From assembly GCF_002309535.1 (NCBI RefSeq), contig NZ_CP023275.1:806001-870000 (forward strand): a DNA stretch of 64,000 nt. Direction: 5' to 3'. A model generated the notes under the pieces. The model ran no database searches and was not told where the DNA came from. It saw nothing but the letters and a program-made list of their open reading frames with translations. This document shows, piece by piece, positions 26,113 to 35,655 of the stretch (the stretch's first letter is position 1; each line of letters opens with the position of its first letter). The position numbers and the translations under genes are program-made. The stretch comes from Sulfurospirillum diekertiae. Its GTDB lineage: Bacteria > Campylobacterota > Campylobacteria > Campylobacterales > Sulfurospirillaceae.

Positions 26113-27201
26113 ATGAAAACACGTATTATTTTAGTGGGTGGATTTTTGGGAGCGGGTAAAACTACGCTGTTGTGTGAGTCGGCACGAATGCTGAGTGAAC
26201 AAGGCAAACACGTTGGTTTAATCACCAATGATCAAGCCTCAGGACTGGTCGATACAGCGTTTCTTGAGCGTTCTCTCCGTTGCGTTACAGAGGTGAGTGG
26301 TAGCTGCTTTTGCTGTAATTTCAATGGTTTTGTAGAGGCTATCTCTCACCTCAAAGCAAAAGGTGCTATGGAGATGATTATTGCTGAACCTGTAGGCAGT
26401 TGCACGGATCTTTCTGCCACGATTATGCAGCCTTTAAAACAAAAATTCGAAGAGGATTTGATTGTTTCGCCACTGAGTGTTTTAGTCGATCCCGAACGGT
26501 TGAATGCTATACTCAAAGGTGGCACATCGGGATTTCATGAAAGTGCGGCGTATATTCTTCAAAAACAGCTTGATGAAGCCGATATGATTGTCATCACAAA
26601 AATAGATTTACTCTCACGTGATGCGCTTGAAACCTTAAAAAGACGAGTTGCCAAGAGATGGCCATTAGCTAAAATCTTCTCCTTAAGCGTTAAAAGCGGT
26701 GAAGGCTTGGAACTGTGGCTCGATGAAGTGAGCCATTCTACAGTAGCAGGAACGCACTTAGCCGAAGTGGATTATGATATTTACGCGCAAGGCGAAGCCG
26801 TGCTTGGATGGCTTAACACGACAGTCACCCTTCAAGGTCACTCTGTGAATTGGGATGCGTTCACGCACAAAATTTTAAAAAGCTTGGCAGAGCGGTTTGA
26901 TGCTTTAAACTTAGCCATTGGGCATGTCAAAGTGTTACTCGAAGCAGACAAAAAGTACGTGATAGGCAATGTGACAGGAACGTGTGAATCTCTTAGCATA
27001 AGAGGCAGTGTAGGAAGCGGAAATCAGGCTCAAATGACGTTAAATGCGCGTGTTGAAATGAATCCAGCAGCGTTAGATCGTATTGTAACAGAGGTCCTTT
27101 CTGAGGTATGTGGCAATGAGGTTACTCAAAAAATCGAAGCTTCAAAATGCCTGCAACCAGGACGTCCAAACCCAACCTACCGCTACGATTATGTCGTATG
27201 A
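26113..27201 (+). CDS. CobW/G3E-family P-loop GTPase
   Basis: The protein of about 362 residues has Walker A GGFLGAGKTTLL, the metal-binding CXCC of the family (SCFCCNF), Walker B-like IIAEPVG and the guanine motif TKIDLL. G3E proteins (CobW, HypB, UreG, YeiR) insert or carry metals. It ends the operon and suggests metal delivery to an enzyme of the module, though which metal is unknown. Three ATGs stand in a row; AAAAGGA at 26101-26107 is correctly spaced only for the third, at 26113. The end overlaps the convergent transporter gene by 13 bases. Confidence 0.85.
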   Translation: MKTRIILVGGFLGAGKTTLLCESARMLSEQGKHVGLITNDQASGLVDTAFLERSLRCVTEVSGSCFCCNFNGFVEAISHLKAKGAMEMIIAEPVGSCTDLSATIMQPLKQKFEEDLIVSPLSVLVDPERLNAILKGGTSGFHESAAYILQKQLDEADMIVITKIDLLSRDALETLKRRVAKRWPLAKIFSLSVKSGEGLELWLDEVSHSTVAGTHLAEVDYDIYAQGEAVLGWLNTTVTLQGHSVNWDAFTHKILKSLAERFDALNLAIGHVKVLLEADKKYVIGNVTGTCESLSIRGSVGSGNQAQMTLNARVEMNPAALDRIVTEVLSEVCGNEVTQKIEASKCLQPGRPNPTYRYDYVV

Positions 27202-28049
27202 TAGTGCTTCATAAAAAGATGATGTAACCACCATGAAAAGGCAATAACCCCACTTCCCAAAGTCAGTAAGAAATAATTGGTCGGCGTTCCCCAGATGAGA
27301 ATGTTTACAATCAACCCTGCGGGAACGTGTACATTGTTCATGATGGCAAGCACCCCTGCATCGACTTCACATGCGCCTTTGTTCCACAAAAAATACCCAA
27401 GACCCGAAGCGACAACCCCTAACCACACTAAAACGCCCCATTGTATCAAAGTGGGTGAGAGTTTATCAGTGTTGGCAAACAGTCCAAAAGCAACGATGCC
27501 GATAATCAGCGCTCCAAAGTGAAAGTAACCAAATACATCACTTTGTGAAATATTTGCATTGGATTCCATAACTTTTTTATAGGCAGTTTGCCCAAGCGCA
27601 AAGCAGATATTTGCCCCTTGCACCATCAAAAAACCTGTGATAAACTCAGAATTGACGTTTTGATAACGAATAATATACGCCCCCAAAACCGCCACCCCTG
27701 TGCTGATAAGATACAGCGGTTTAAACTGCCCTTTCAGGCCATCATAAAGCAGTGTCACATAGATAGGTGTAAAAATGGTGAAAAGAATGACCTCAGGAAC
27801 GGTGAGAAATAAAAACGATTGATAGAAAAAGATATACATGAAGCCAATTTGCACACCGCCGATCAGCATGATTTTGATCTTTAATGTCGTGGGAACGCCT
27901 CGAAATTTCGTAAACGGTAAAAAAACCAGTGATGCGAGTCCAATACGCACCAACACCGCAAAATAGCTATCGACTTTACCTGCTAAAACTTCACCAATAA
28001 AGCTAAACGAAAACGCCCAAATCAGCGTTATCAAAATCAAATATCGCAT
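27189..28049 (-). CDS. EamA/DMT-family transporter
   Basis: The 286-residue protein has about ten helices in two EamA repeats (ILITLIWAFSFSFIGEVLAG at the start; the second repeat begins near MVQGANICFALGQTAYKKVM). The drug/metabolite exporter family covers amino acids and other metabolites; the substrate is not predictable. AAGGA precedes the ATG. It converges on the CobW gene. Confidence 0.87.
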   Translation of the reverse strand: MRYLILITLIWAFSFSFIGEVLAGKVDSYFAVLVRIGLASLVFLPFTKFRGVPTTLKIKIMLIGGVQIGFMYIFFYQSFLFLTVPEVILFTIFTPIYVTLLYDGLKGQFKPLYLISTGVAVLGAYIIRYQNVNSEFITGFLMVQGANICFALGQTAYKKVMESNANISQSDVFGYFHFGALIIGIVAFGLFANTDKLSPTLIQWGVLVWLGVVASGLGYFLWNKGACEVDAGVLAIMNNVHVPAGLIVNILIWGTPTNYFLLTLGSGVIAFSWWLHHLFMKHYHTT

Positions 28050-28297
28050 GGTTATCCTTGTGGAAATGAAGGTGTTACTATAGCACGGGGAGGATTAGTT
28101 TAAAAGAAAGGAATTGGGGAGAATAGAGGGGAGAAGGTGTTTTTTAGGTTTACATGTAAAAGAAATGATCAAAGTTTTTAGCCAGACTCACGTTTATTTT
28201 TTTACACGATTCATCAGGCGTTAGTCATATTTTATATTACGCTATTATTCTTCAAGAATAGTAAAAATAGATAAGAAATAAAAAGGTTATTTTCTTC

Positions 28298-29185
28298 ATG
28301 AATAAAGCAATCGTGAATCAGTTTAGTACATTTTTAAAAAAAGATGGTTTTTACAATACTTTTATAGATGCCGTAAAACTATTGAAAATAAGTAAACCCA
28401 TGGTTTTAAGTCCTTGCCTTTATGATAACTGGATTGTGTTTACGTTTCAAAATAGTAAAACGGTTAAATTGAATAACCATACTTTAGAATATAATGAAAG
28501 TAATTATTTAGTGGCTTCATCAAAACTACCACTAGAGAGTCAAACAGATTTTGCTTCTGAGGCAGAGCCAATGATAAGTATGATTATTTCAATCGATTCA
28601 AATGAAATACATCAACTGATACAAGAGTTATCGCCAGAGTTTTCTCTACAAGATAAGGATACTTTGCAAGGAACATTTGTAGATAGAGTGACGCCCGAAA
28701 TAGAAAATATTTTATATAGATTGATAGAAGCTATAAAATCAAAAGAGGAATCAAAAATCTTAGGTAAATCACTTCTTCGGGAACTGTTTTATAGGGTCTT
28801 AAAAGGTGAAAATTCAAAATTTCTCTATAAATTATTTGATCAATCTTCAAAAGAAGCAAAAATTGCAAGAACATTACAAACGATACATAATGACTTTGCA
28901 AACGATCTCGATATAGAATCTCTTGCACGAAAAGAAGATATGAGTGTCGCTTCTTTTCATGCTCATTTTAAAAATATTACGGCACATAGCCCTTTGCAGT
29001 ATATAAAGAAGATTCGTTTAACAAAAGCGAGAGATTTAATGATCCAAGAAAAACTAAAAGTCAATGAAGTGGCTATCAAAGTGGGATATGACAATATTTC
29101 TCATTTTAGTAGGGAGTTCAAAAAATACTTTGGCTTTTCTCCAAAGGATACAAAAGCATCTTATGAAGAGTATACTTTAGAATAA
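28298..29185 (+). CDS. AraC-family transcriptional regulator
   Basis: The 295-residue protein has an N-terminal AraC_N-type effector domain (residues 15-160) and two HTH units at the C-terminus (about 190-290; SLARKEDMSVASFHAHFK and VNEVAIKVGYDNISHFSREF). It lies upstream of the NmrA-like reductase in the same direction and is its likely activator. Both genes are clearly richer in A and T than the flanking genes and carry no TTACATGTAA copies, which suggests later arrival. Confidence 0.88.
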   Translation: MNKAIVNQFSTFLKKDGFYNTFIDAVKLLKISKPMVLSPCLYDNWIVFTFQNSKTVKLNNHTLEYNESNYLVASSKLPLESQTDFASEAEPMISMIISIDSNEIHQLIQELSPEFSLQDKDTLQGTFVDRVTPEIENILYRLIEAIKSKEESKILGKSLLRELFYRVLKGENSKFLYKLFDQSSKEAKIARTLQTIHNDFANDLDIESLARKEDMSVASFHAHFKNITAHSPLQYIKKIRLTKARDLMIQEKLKVNEVAIKVGYDNISHFSREFKKYFGFSPKDTKASYEEYTLE

Positions 29186-29353
29186 ATCCTTACGCTTTAA
29201 ATCTCAAGAATCTGAACATATCTCAAAGGCATTTCATTTTAACGGTAAGCTGCTTTATAGAATTATGCATACAATTTATAGAAATTCCTATTTACATAAT
29301 TTGGTGTAAAAAATATACTAACCAGATGCATATGAATACATAAAGGAGCACGA

Positions 29354-30265
29354 ATGAATGATAATATTCTCATTATTGGAGCTGGAGAATTAGGTTTGGC
29401 AATGATAGACGCATTTGCTAAAAAGTTAAAAACGAATCAAGGATCTCTTAATGTTTTACTCAAAAAGGAATCAATAGAATCATCCGATAAACGTAAAATT
29501 CAACGCCTTTGTGACTTTGAAATGAATCATATAGGCGTTACTATGGGCGACCTAGAGAAAGATTCAATAGCAACGCTTAGCGGAATTTTTTCTAAATTTG
29601 GAACCATCATTAATTGTAGTGGTTTTGTGGGTGGACAAGGAACACAGATTAAGATTACCAAGGCAGTACTGAATGCTCAGGTTCCCACCTATGTGCCTTG
29701 GCAGTTTGGTGTTGACTATGATATTGTTGGAAAAGGAAGCGGACAACCTGTATGGGATGAACAATATGATGTTCGAGAATTATTACGTTCTCAAAATACG
29801 ACTGACTGGATAATAGTGTCTACTGGAATCTTTACCAGCTATCTTTTCTCATCAGATTTTGGAATCGTTGATCTTAAAGAAAAAACAGTTCATGCATTGG
29901 GAGATTGGAATTATAAAGTTACTGTTACAACCCCTGAAGATATTGGTCGATTAACTGCTGAGATTGTTTTCTTTATGCCTAAGATCAAGAATGAAATAAT
30001 TTTTGTTGCAGGTGACACACTCTCATATGAAGAGCTAGCCGATACAACTGAACATGTCGTTGGTGAACCGTTCAAAAGAGAGTTACTCTCTATGAGCGAC
30101 TTAACTAAAGCAGTAGAGGAAGATGAAAACAACGTAGCAGCCAAATACAGAATCGCTTTTGCAAGACCCGATGGAGTAGCTTGGGAAAAAACATCAACAT
30201 TCAATTTTCGCCACAATATTGGGGTATCTGATGTCAAAAGCTGGTTAATGAAGAGTATGAGTTAA
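29354..30265 (+). CDS. NmrA-like NAD(P)-binding protein, aromatic alcohol reductase type
   Basis: The 303-residue protein begins with a Rossmann motif, ILIIGAGELGLAMIDAF. It then follows the NmrA/isoflavone reductase pattern (GTIINCSGFVGGQGTQIK, YVPWQFGVDYD). This subgroup is often called aromatic alcohol reductase. It is probably a cytoplasmic NADPH enzyme or redox sensor whose substrate is unknown. Adjacent AraC regulator and low GC suggest a transferred two-gene unit. A terminator follows at 30290. Confidence 0.78.
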   Translation: MNDNILIIGAGELGLAMIDAFAKKLKTNQGSLNVLLKKESIESSDKRKIQRLCDFEMNHIGVTMGDLEKDSIATLSGIFSKFGTIINCSGFVGGQGTQIKITKAVLNAQVPTYVPWQFGVDYDIVGKGSGQPVWDEQYDVRELLRSQNTTDWIIVSTGIFTSYLFSSDFGIVDLKEKTVHALGDWNYKVTVTTPEDIGRLTAEIVFFMPKIKNEIIFVAGDTLSYEELADTTEHVVGEPFKRELLSMSDLTKAVEEDENNVAAKYRIAFARPDGVAWEKTSTFNFRHNIGVSDVKSWLMKSMS

Positions 30266-30289
30266 TTTAATGTCTGCCGAAATAAAACT

Positions 30290-30324
30290 GACAGGCTACT
30301 TTTTAAAGTCACCTGTCTTTTTTT
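30290..30324 (+). terminator. Terminator after the NmrA-like gene
   Basis: GACAGG at 30290-30295 pairs with CCTGTC at 30312-30317, followed directly by seven T residues. Confidence 0.7.
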
Positions 30325-30374
30325 GTCCTTCATTCCAATTTTCAGGGCGATTTAAAATGGATTCGAAATTCATC

Positions 30375-31277
30375 TTAAACCACATGATCCCAAATAATTC
30401 CCACAAATAAAAGCAGTCCAAAGAGGGTTGAGAGTTGTGCGGTGGCTTGCATGGCGGGCATTAGCTTAAGGGCAGTTCCTTTGGTTTTAAAGCCGAGGAT
30501 GGCTTGCAAGGCTTTGGGCAGACTCAAGAAAACCAGCAGTGCCCAAAAAGAAATGACGTGCGCCAAAACTAAACCGACCATCCACAGATATGCGGCGGCG
30601 ATGACGTAGCTAAAGACTTTAACCGCTTGTTCGTACCCTAAAACGATGGGCAAGGTGCGTCGCCCTTTTTCTTGGTCGTTGTCTAGGTCTCGAATGTTGT
30701 TTGCCATATTGATAGCACCCACTAAAAAGCCGATGGGCAGGGAGATGAGCACCGCGCGCATCGTGAGGGTATCTGCTTGAATAAAAAAGGCGATCCAGAG
30801 AATAAACAGCCCCATAAAAAGCCCCGAGGCAATCTCGCCAAACGGCGTATACGCGATGGGTTTAGCCCCACCTGAATACAAATACCCCACCGCCATGCAC
30901 CCCACACCTGCAAGCCCAACCCACCAACTGCTGTGGATGCAGATGTAAAGCCCGATGCCAAGGGAAATGAGACATAAGAGTTTGGCTAAATTGGAAATGG
31001 TTTTAGGCTCAAAGCCATCGCGCACGATGCTCCCGCCGATGCCGATGGAATCTTCCGTATCGAGTCCACGTTTATAGTCAAAATATTCATTGAAAAGATT
31101 GGTAGCAATTTGAATGAGCATGGAAGCAATCAGCATTGCCCAAAAGAGGTTCCAGTGTACTGTGTAAGTGTATTCTAACGCCAAGGCTGTACCTAAGATG
31201 ACGGGGACAAACGAAGCGGTTAAGGTATGGGGCCTTGTCATTCGCCACCATTTTATCCATGTGCTCTGTTGTGTCAT
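30375..31277 (-). CDS. menA: MenA/UbiA-family prenyltransferase
   Basis: The 300-residue membrane protein has about eight helices and the two aspartate motifs of UbiA prenyltransferases: NEYFDYKRGLDTED and NNIRDLDNDQEKGRRTLP. The sequence follows the MenA pattern (1,4-dihydroxy-2-naphthoate prenyltransferase) closely. Most Campylobacterota make menaquinone by the futalosine route, so the substrate may be the 6-naphthoate analogue. The product would be the menaquinone pool feeding Nrf, Nap and Mfr. AAAGG precedes the ATG. Confidence 0.82.
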   Translation of the reverse strand: MTQQSTWIKWWRMTRPHTLTASFVPVILGTALALEYTYTVHWNLFWAMLIASMLIQIATNLFNEYFDYKRGLDTEDSIGIGGSIVRDGFEPKTISNLAKLLCLISLGIGLYICIHSSWWVGLAGVGCMAVGYLYSGGAKPIAYTPFGEIASGLFMGLFILWIAFFIQADTLTMRAVLISLPIGFLVGAINMANNIRDLDNDQEKGRRTLPIVLGYEQAVKVFSYVIAAAYLWMVGLVLAHVISFWALLVFLSLPKALQAILGFKTKGTALKLMPAMQATAQLSTLFGLLLFVGIIWDHVV

Positions 31278-31392
31278 CTTTAACCTTTTTAAAGCTCACG
31301 ATTTCAAAGAATTGAAGAGCCTATTCGCATATTCTAAGCAATAGTATAGCAAAATGAGACTATAAAGGCAGGATGAAAAAACAAGGAGCTGT

Positions 31393-32526
31393 ATGCAAAA
31401 CAGTAATGAACTTGGTCTCACTGATGTGACCGCATGGACGGATAAATATTTTTCCAATACCAAAGCAATCATCGAACATTTTGGCGATACCGAAGTCACG
31501 TATGCCTTCTTTTTACGCCGCCCAGTGCTTTGTGCGACACGTTTAGCCACGCAGTGGATTCAAACACAAGCGACAAGTCGTGGCATCAACGTTATCATCG
31601 AAACGACGCACGAGGAGGGTGAATGGGTAGGTGCTGGTGAGCCTTTGTTTTATCTTAGTGGTTCGTTTATGCATTTAGTAGAATTAGAGACGATCATTTT
31701 ACAAAAATTAGGCTCGGCATGTGTTGCTGCTTACAACGCCTATGAAATGTGTCAAATGCTTCCACATGTCTCATTTTTAGCGATGGACGCGCGTCACTGT
31801 GCAGGAACTGAGATGGCTGAGATGATGGCGTATGGGGCATCGGTGGGTTCACGTGTGGCACAACGTTTAGGTGCAGTGGGTTTTATTGGCAATGCGACCG
31901 ATGCAACGGCACATTTCTTTGGATGTGAAAAAGGCTTAGGCACGGTTCCCCACGCGCTCATCGGCTACGCAGGTTCAACGCTTCGTGCGGCTGAGATGTT
32001 CCATGAATGTTTTCCAACGGAGAACATCCCCATTTTGGCGGATTATTTCGGTCGAGAAATCACCGATACCTTAGAAGTATGCCACGCTTTTCCAAAGTTC
32101 GCACGCGATGGTAAGATCGCTGTTCGCCTTGATACGCATGGCGGACGTTTTTTAGAGGGGCTTGATACGCAAGAGAGCTATCATGTTTTAGGACGGCATG
32201 TTCCTGACGCGGTGCGTGACTACCGTACGGAAGCGGAACTCCATGACTTGATCGGCACAGGCGTTTCGGCGGCAGCCATCTGGAGCATGCGAGAAACGCT
32301 TGATCATGCGGGATTTTCCAAAGTACGCATCATCGCTTCTTCAGGTTTTACACCACAAAAGTGCCGTTCAATGGCATGCGCAAAAGCACCCATCGACATC
32401 ATCGGAACAGGTTCATTTCTTCCCGAAAAATGGAGCGAGACCAATGCCACAGCTGACATCATCGCTTATGGTGGCACACCAAAGGTTAAAGTGGGGAGGG
32501 AGTTTTTGCTCAAAAAGAACCACTAA
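31393..32526 (+). CDS. pncB: Nicotinate phosphoribosyltransferase
   Basis: The 377-residue enzyme resembles the shorter archaeal/bacterial nicotinate phosphoribosyltransferases. DARHCAGTEMAEMMAYGASVG and VRLDTHGGRFLEGLD (each a family landmark) and FIGNATDATAHFFG are visible. It converts nicotinate and PRPP to nicotinate mononucleotide for NAD salvage in the cytoplasm. It stands alone with its own AAGGAGC site. Two TTACATGTAA palindromes follow at 32543 and 32579. Confidence 0.85.
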   Translation: MQNSNELGLTDVTAWTDKYFSNTKAIIEHFGDTEVTYAFFLRRPVLCATRLATQWIQTQATSRGINVIIETTHEEGEWVGAGEPLFYLSGSFMHLVELETIILQKLGSACVAAYNAYEMCQMLPHVSFLAMDARHCAGTEMAEMMAYGASVGSRVAQRLGAVGFIGNATDATAHFFGCEKGLGTVPHALIGYAGSTLRAAEMFHECFPTENIPILADYFGREITDTLEVCHAFPKFARDGKIAVRLDTHGGRFLEGLDTQESYHVLGRHVPDAVRDYRTEAELHDLIGTGVSAAAIWSMRETLDHAGFSKVRIIASSGFTPQKCRSMACAKAPIDIIGTGSFLPEKWSETNATADIIAYGGTPKVKVGREFLLKKNH

Positions 32527-32697
32527 ATTTCACTTTTTATTTTTACATGTAAAGGGAGGGCTTAACGTTGAACTATCTTTACATGTAAAAAGCTAGTAAT
32601 GTCCATCCACTCTTTTTTTGTATCTCACTCATCAAAAAACCAACCCGTACTAAAGCCTTTATACACTAGACTGCATCACATTATAAAGGCATCCTCC

Positions 32698-33785
32698 ATG
32701 AATCACGATTTACTCACTCTCCAACCCGATAGACCGCCAATTATTACCTCCGAAATCGAAGTGATACGTTTTTATCACGACACGGATGCAAAGGCTGCCG
32801 TGCAGGAAATGATCGCAGGGACGTATGTTCTGGTGGAAGAGTTTTACAGCAATGGTTTAGAAATTTTGGCTGAACTCAAACGAACGCTTTTAGTTTATTA
32901 CACCGATAAAAAATTTCAAGGACAACGCGATTTTCGTAGCGCCTTCAGAGAGGCATCGCACCGTTTGTTAGTGGAAGTCAAAGGTCATAAACTGGTTGTG
33001 AAGAAGGCTCCCGTGATTGGTTGGTTGAAAGTGCTATACCCCGAAATTGCTGACTTTTATGTCTCTTTTCCTGAAATTCAGGGGATGAACAGCGCGTGGC
33101 AGTGGTACCAAAAAGGCATTGAAGTAAAAACACTAGGTATCACGCTTCACCCTTTTTATGGGGCGTATTTTCCCACACGATTTGAGCATTTAACGCTCTT
33201 TGATAGGTGGCTCAAAAAATACGTTGGTTCAAAAGAAAAAGCGATAGAAATAGGCGTAGGAAGTGGCATTTTATCGTTTCAACTCATCCAAAATGGTTTT
33301 AAAACTATCTTCGCATCCGATACCAATAAAAATGCGATTATCGGCGTGGCGCAAGAGTGCAAGCGATTGGATTATGAAGCAAATATAACCCTCAATCATG
33401 GCGATTTATTTGAAAATTGCGATGTTAAAGCGGATGTGATTGTGTTTAATCCACCTTGGTTACTAGCAAAGCATAGCTTGGAAGAGGGGCTTGATAAAGC
33501 AATTTATTATGAGAAAGAGCTCTTTCCACGGTTTTTTGAGCAAGCCCAAAAACACACCTTACATGTCATGGGAAAATAGTGCTTCTTTTCTCCAACCTAG
33601 CGCAAGTTATTGATGCAAAAAGTCCCCATCCCATCATCGAAGAATTACGCACTAACGGCCGCTTTAAAAAAGAGTTACACCTCAGACGAGACGTGAACGC
33701 TTCATCAAAAAAAACAAAACGTACAGATTCAAGAGAGAATGAAAAAGTTGAGCTGTGGGTTTTAACGCCAAAAGAAATGGTGTAA
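32698..33785 (+). pseudogene. SAM-dependent methyltransferase split by a frameshift
   Basis: The first frame runs from ATG 32698 (after AAAGG) to TAG 33577-33579 and has the class I motif KAIEIGVGSGILSFQ plus the NPPW catalytic-type motif (IVFNPPWLLAK). The missing C-terminus continues in the next frame from 33579 (LLFSNLAQVIDA to the stop at 33785). Adding one A to the AAAA run at 33573-33576 would restore MGKIVLLFSNLAQ and a single protein of about 362 residues. NPPW-type enzymes methylate N atoms of nucleic acids, proteins or small molecules. It may be a true mutation, phase variation or a sequencing error. An extra 33-codon N-terminus from 32599 is possible but has no ribosome site. Confidence 0.75.
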
Positions 33786-33946
33786 AAGTGTGAGTTAATT
33801 TTTATATACTTAAAATATACTTAAATTTTTATGCTATTTCCATGCTATATATTTGATGTAATATTTTAACAGACTTCTTACATAACTTAGCATAATACTA
33901 TCATGTCAGGTGATGCAAGAAGTCTAATCTGCTTTAAGGAGGAAAT

Positions 33947-35338
33947 ATGAAAATAGCTAAACTTAGCTTGGTGGCTATTGTAGTTGCGGGCCTCGCTTCT
34001 AGTTCTTTTGCGGCATCAGATACACTTGCTGACGCATTTAAAAATGGAAAAGTAACGGGTGAATTAAGAGCTTGGTACTTTGATAGGGATACAGGTTCTT
34101 CTAACCCTACGGTATCTATACCTGGCAAAGATGGGACACTTGGCAAGGGTGATGCTGACATTTTCTCTACAGGTGTTATGTTGAGTTATGTAACAGATTC
34201 ATTGTATGGTTTAACTCTTGGGTTAACAATGCAGTCAAGTTATGCACCGTTTGCTGATGACGATGCAAAAAATCTTTATGCTACCGATATGTACGGTTCA
34301 GGTGCGGTACTTTCAGAAGCCTATGTAGCGTATACGATTGGTAAGACAACGGCAAAAGTGGGTCGACAATTTATTACAAGCCCCCTTGTTAACAGTTCTA
34401 GTTCACGTATGATTAAAGAAGCATTCCAAGCAGCAGTTCTTGTCAACACAGACCTTCCAAATACAACCTTAGTTGCAGGTTATTCTGACAAATTTCAAGG
34501 TAGAACATCTGATTATGACGCAAGCGTAGCTGGTGGTGAATCAGGGATTCCTAACTTTAAAAAAGAAGCGGTATTTTACGGAACCGGTAAAGCTAATAAT
34601 GGATCAAATGTTTTTGGATTTGACGGAGCATACACTGCTGCTGCTATCAACACATCCATCACAAATTTGACATTAACAGGTCAATACTTATTTGTAAATG
34701 ATGTTGAATTAACCAATGGTGGCGATGCCAATGTTTTCTATGCTGAGGGTAACTATGTTGTGCCTTTAAGCACTATGAAATTACTCCTTGATGCAACCTA
34801 TCGAGGGTCAAGAACATCAAATGCTACATTTGATAGTTTCCATGTTGAGGGTGATATGTACCAAGGACGTGTTGGCTTTAAAGAGCTAGCAGGCTTTAAT
34901 GGATCTTTTGCCTATAGTACCGTATCAAGTGGACAATCTGTTCTCCTAGGTGCAGGAAATGGCCCTACAACGTATACTGCTCCATTGATCAAAGGTGCTG
35001 AAGTAACTTCAGGTGCTAACACAGATGCTTACAAAGTTGAAGTGGGTTATGATTTTACAAAAGTTGGTGTTACGGGTCTTAAAGTCTTAGGACAATATGT
35101 CAAAATCAATCAAGATGCTTCATCTGTCGCTGTAGGTTATATCTTGAATCATGCAGAGAGTGATACGAAAACTAAATACTGGGAAGGACAAATTGCTTAT
35201 GACATCCCTTCACTTAAAGGTTTAACGCTATCTCTTGAGTATGAAAATGCTACAAAAGATGTTGCCGCATTGGGTGCGACAGCTGCTAGTTCAACAGACT
35301 TTAATGAGATGAGATTTAGAGCTAACTACAAATTCTAA
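33947..35338 (+). CDS. OprD-like outer-membrane porin
   Basis: The 463-residue protein has a signal peptide cleaved after SSSFA and a barrel of about 18 strands with the pattern of epsilonproteobacterial OprD-related porins (GELRAWYFDRDTG near the N-terminus; last residue F). It is probably a major general or anion porin for small solutes in the outer membrane. GGAGG precedes the ATG. A strong terminator follows, so it is monocistronic. Confidence 0.8.
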   Translation: MKIAKLSLVAIVVAGLASSSFAASDTLADAFKNGKVTGELRAWYFDRDTGSSNPTVSIPGKDGTLGKGDADIFSTGVMLSYVTDSLYGLTLGLTMQSSYAPFADDDAKNLYATDMYGSGAVLSEAYVAYTIGKTTAKVGRQFITSPLVNSSSSRMIKEAFQAAVLVNTDLPNTTLVAGYSDKFQGRTSDYDASVAGGESGIPNFKKEAVFYGTGKANNGSNVFGFDGAYTAAAINTSITNLTLTGQYLFVNDVELTNGGDANVFYAEGNYVVPLSTMKLLLDATYRGSRTSNATFDSFHVEGDMYQGRVGFKELAGFNGSFAYSTVSSGQSVLLGAGNGPTTYTAPLIKGAEVTSGANTDAYKVEVGYDFTKVGVTGLKVLGQYVKINQDASSVAVGYILNHAESDTKTKYWEGQIAYDIPSLKGLTLSLEYENATKDVAALGATAASSTDFNEMRFRANYKF

Positions 35339-35341
35339 TTG

Positions 35342-35373
35342 AAACTCCGTCTCTTTTGAGGCGGAGTTTTCCC
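35342..35373 (+). terminator. Terminator of the porin gene
   Basis: AAACTCCGTCTC at 35342-35353 pairs with GAGGCGGAGTTT at 35358-35369 (one G-T) around TTTT and is followed by TCCCC. The stem is strong though the T-run is short. Confidence 0.75.
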
Positions 35374-35456
35374 CTCAATTTCTCTAAACAGGGGATATTC
35401 CTTTTATTAAGTATATGAATATTTTATAAATTATTTAAATTTTAAGTTATAATCAT

Positions 35457-35502
35457 TATAATGTATTCATTATATAAAATTTTATACAATGAATACATTA
35501 TA
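35457..35502. promoter_or_regulatory. Long inverted repeat upstream of the TonB receptor; rest of the 35.34-35.66 kb gap
   Basis: Two 23-base arms meet at position 35479/35480 with a single mismatch; the arm core is ATGTATTCATT. Just before it, ATAATCATTATAAT is similar to Campylobacter-type Fur boxes. The 317-bp gap to the TonB receptor otherwise holds only AT-rich sequence and the ribosome site AAGAGGGG. The palindrome is a candidate operator for an iron, nickel or other metal regulator. Confidence 0.45.
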
Positions 35503-35655
35503 CAAATTTTTTCGTTGCACATTGATGGCGTATGAATATTTTTTAAAGCCTCTGCTGGATGTTATGATTTATTAATACTAAAGAATTCATAAAATATTTT
35601 AATCAGATATATCGTTATATATATAAAAATACTACAACTTAAAAGAGGGGCAGGG

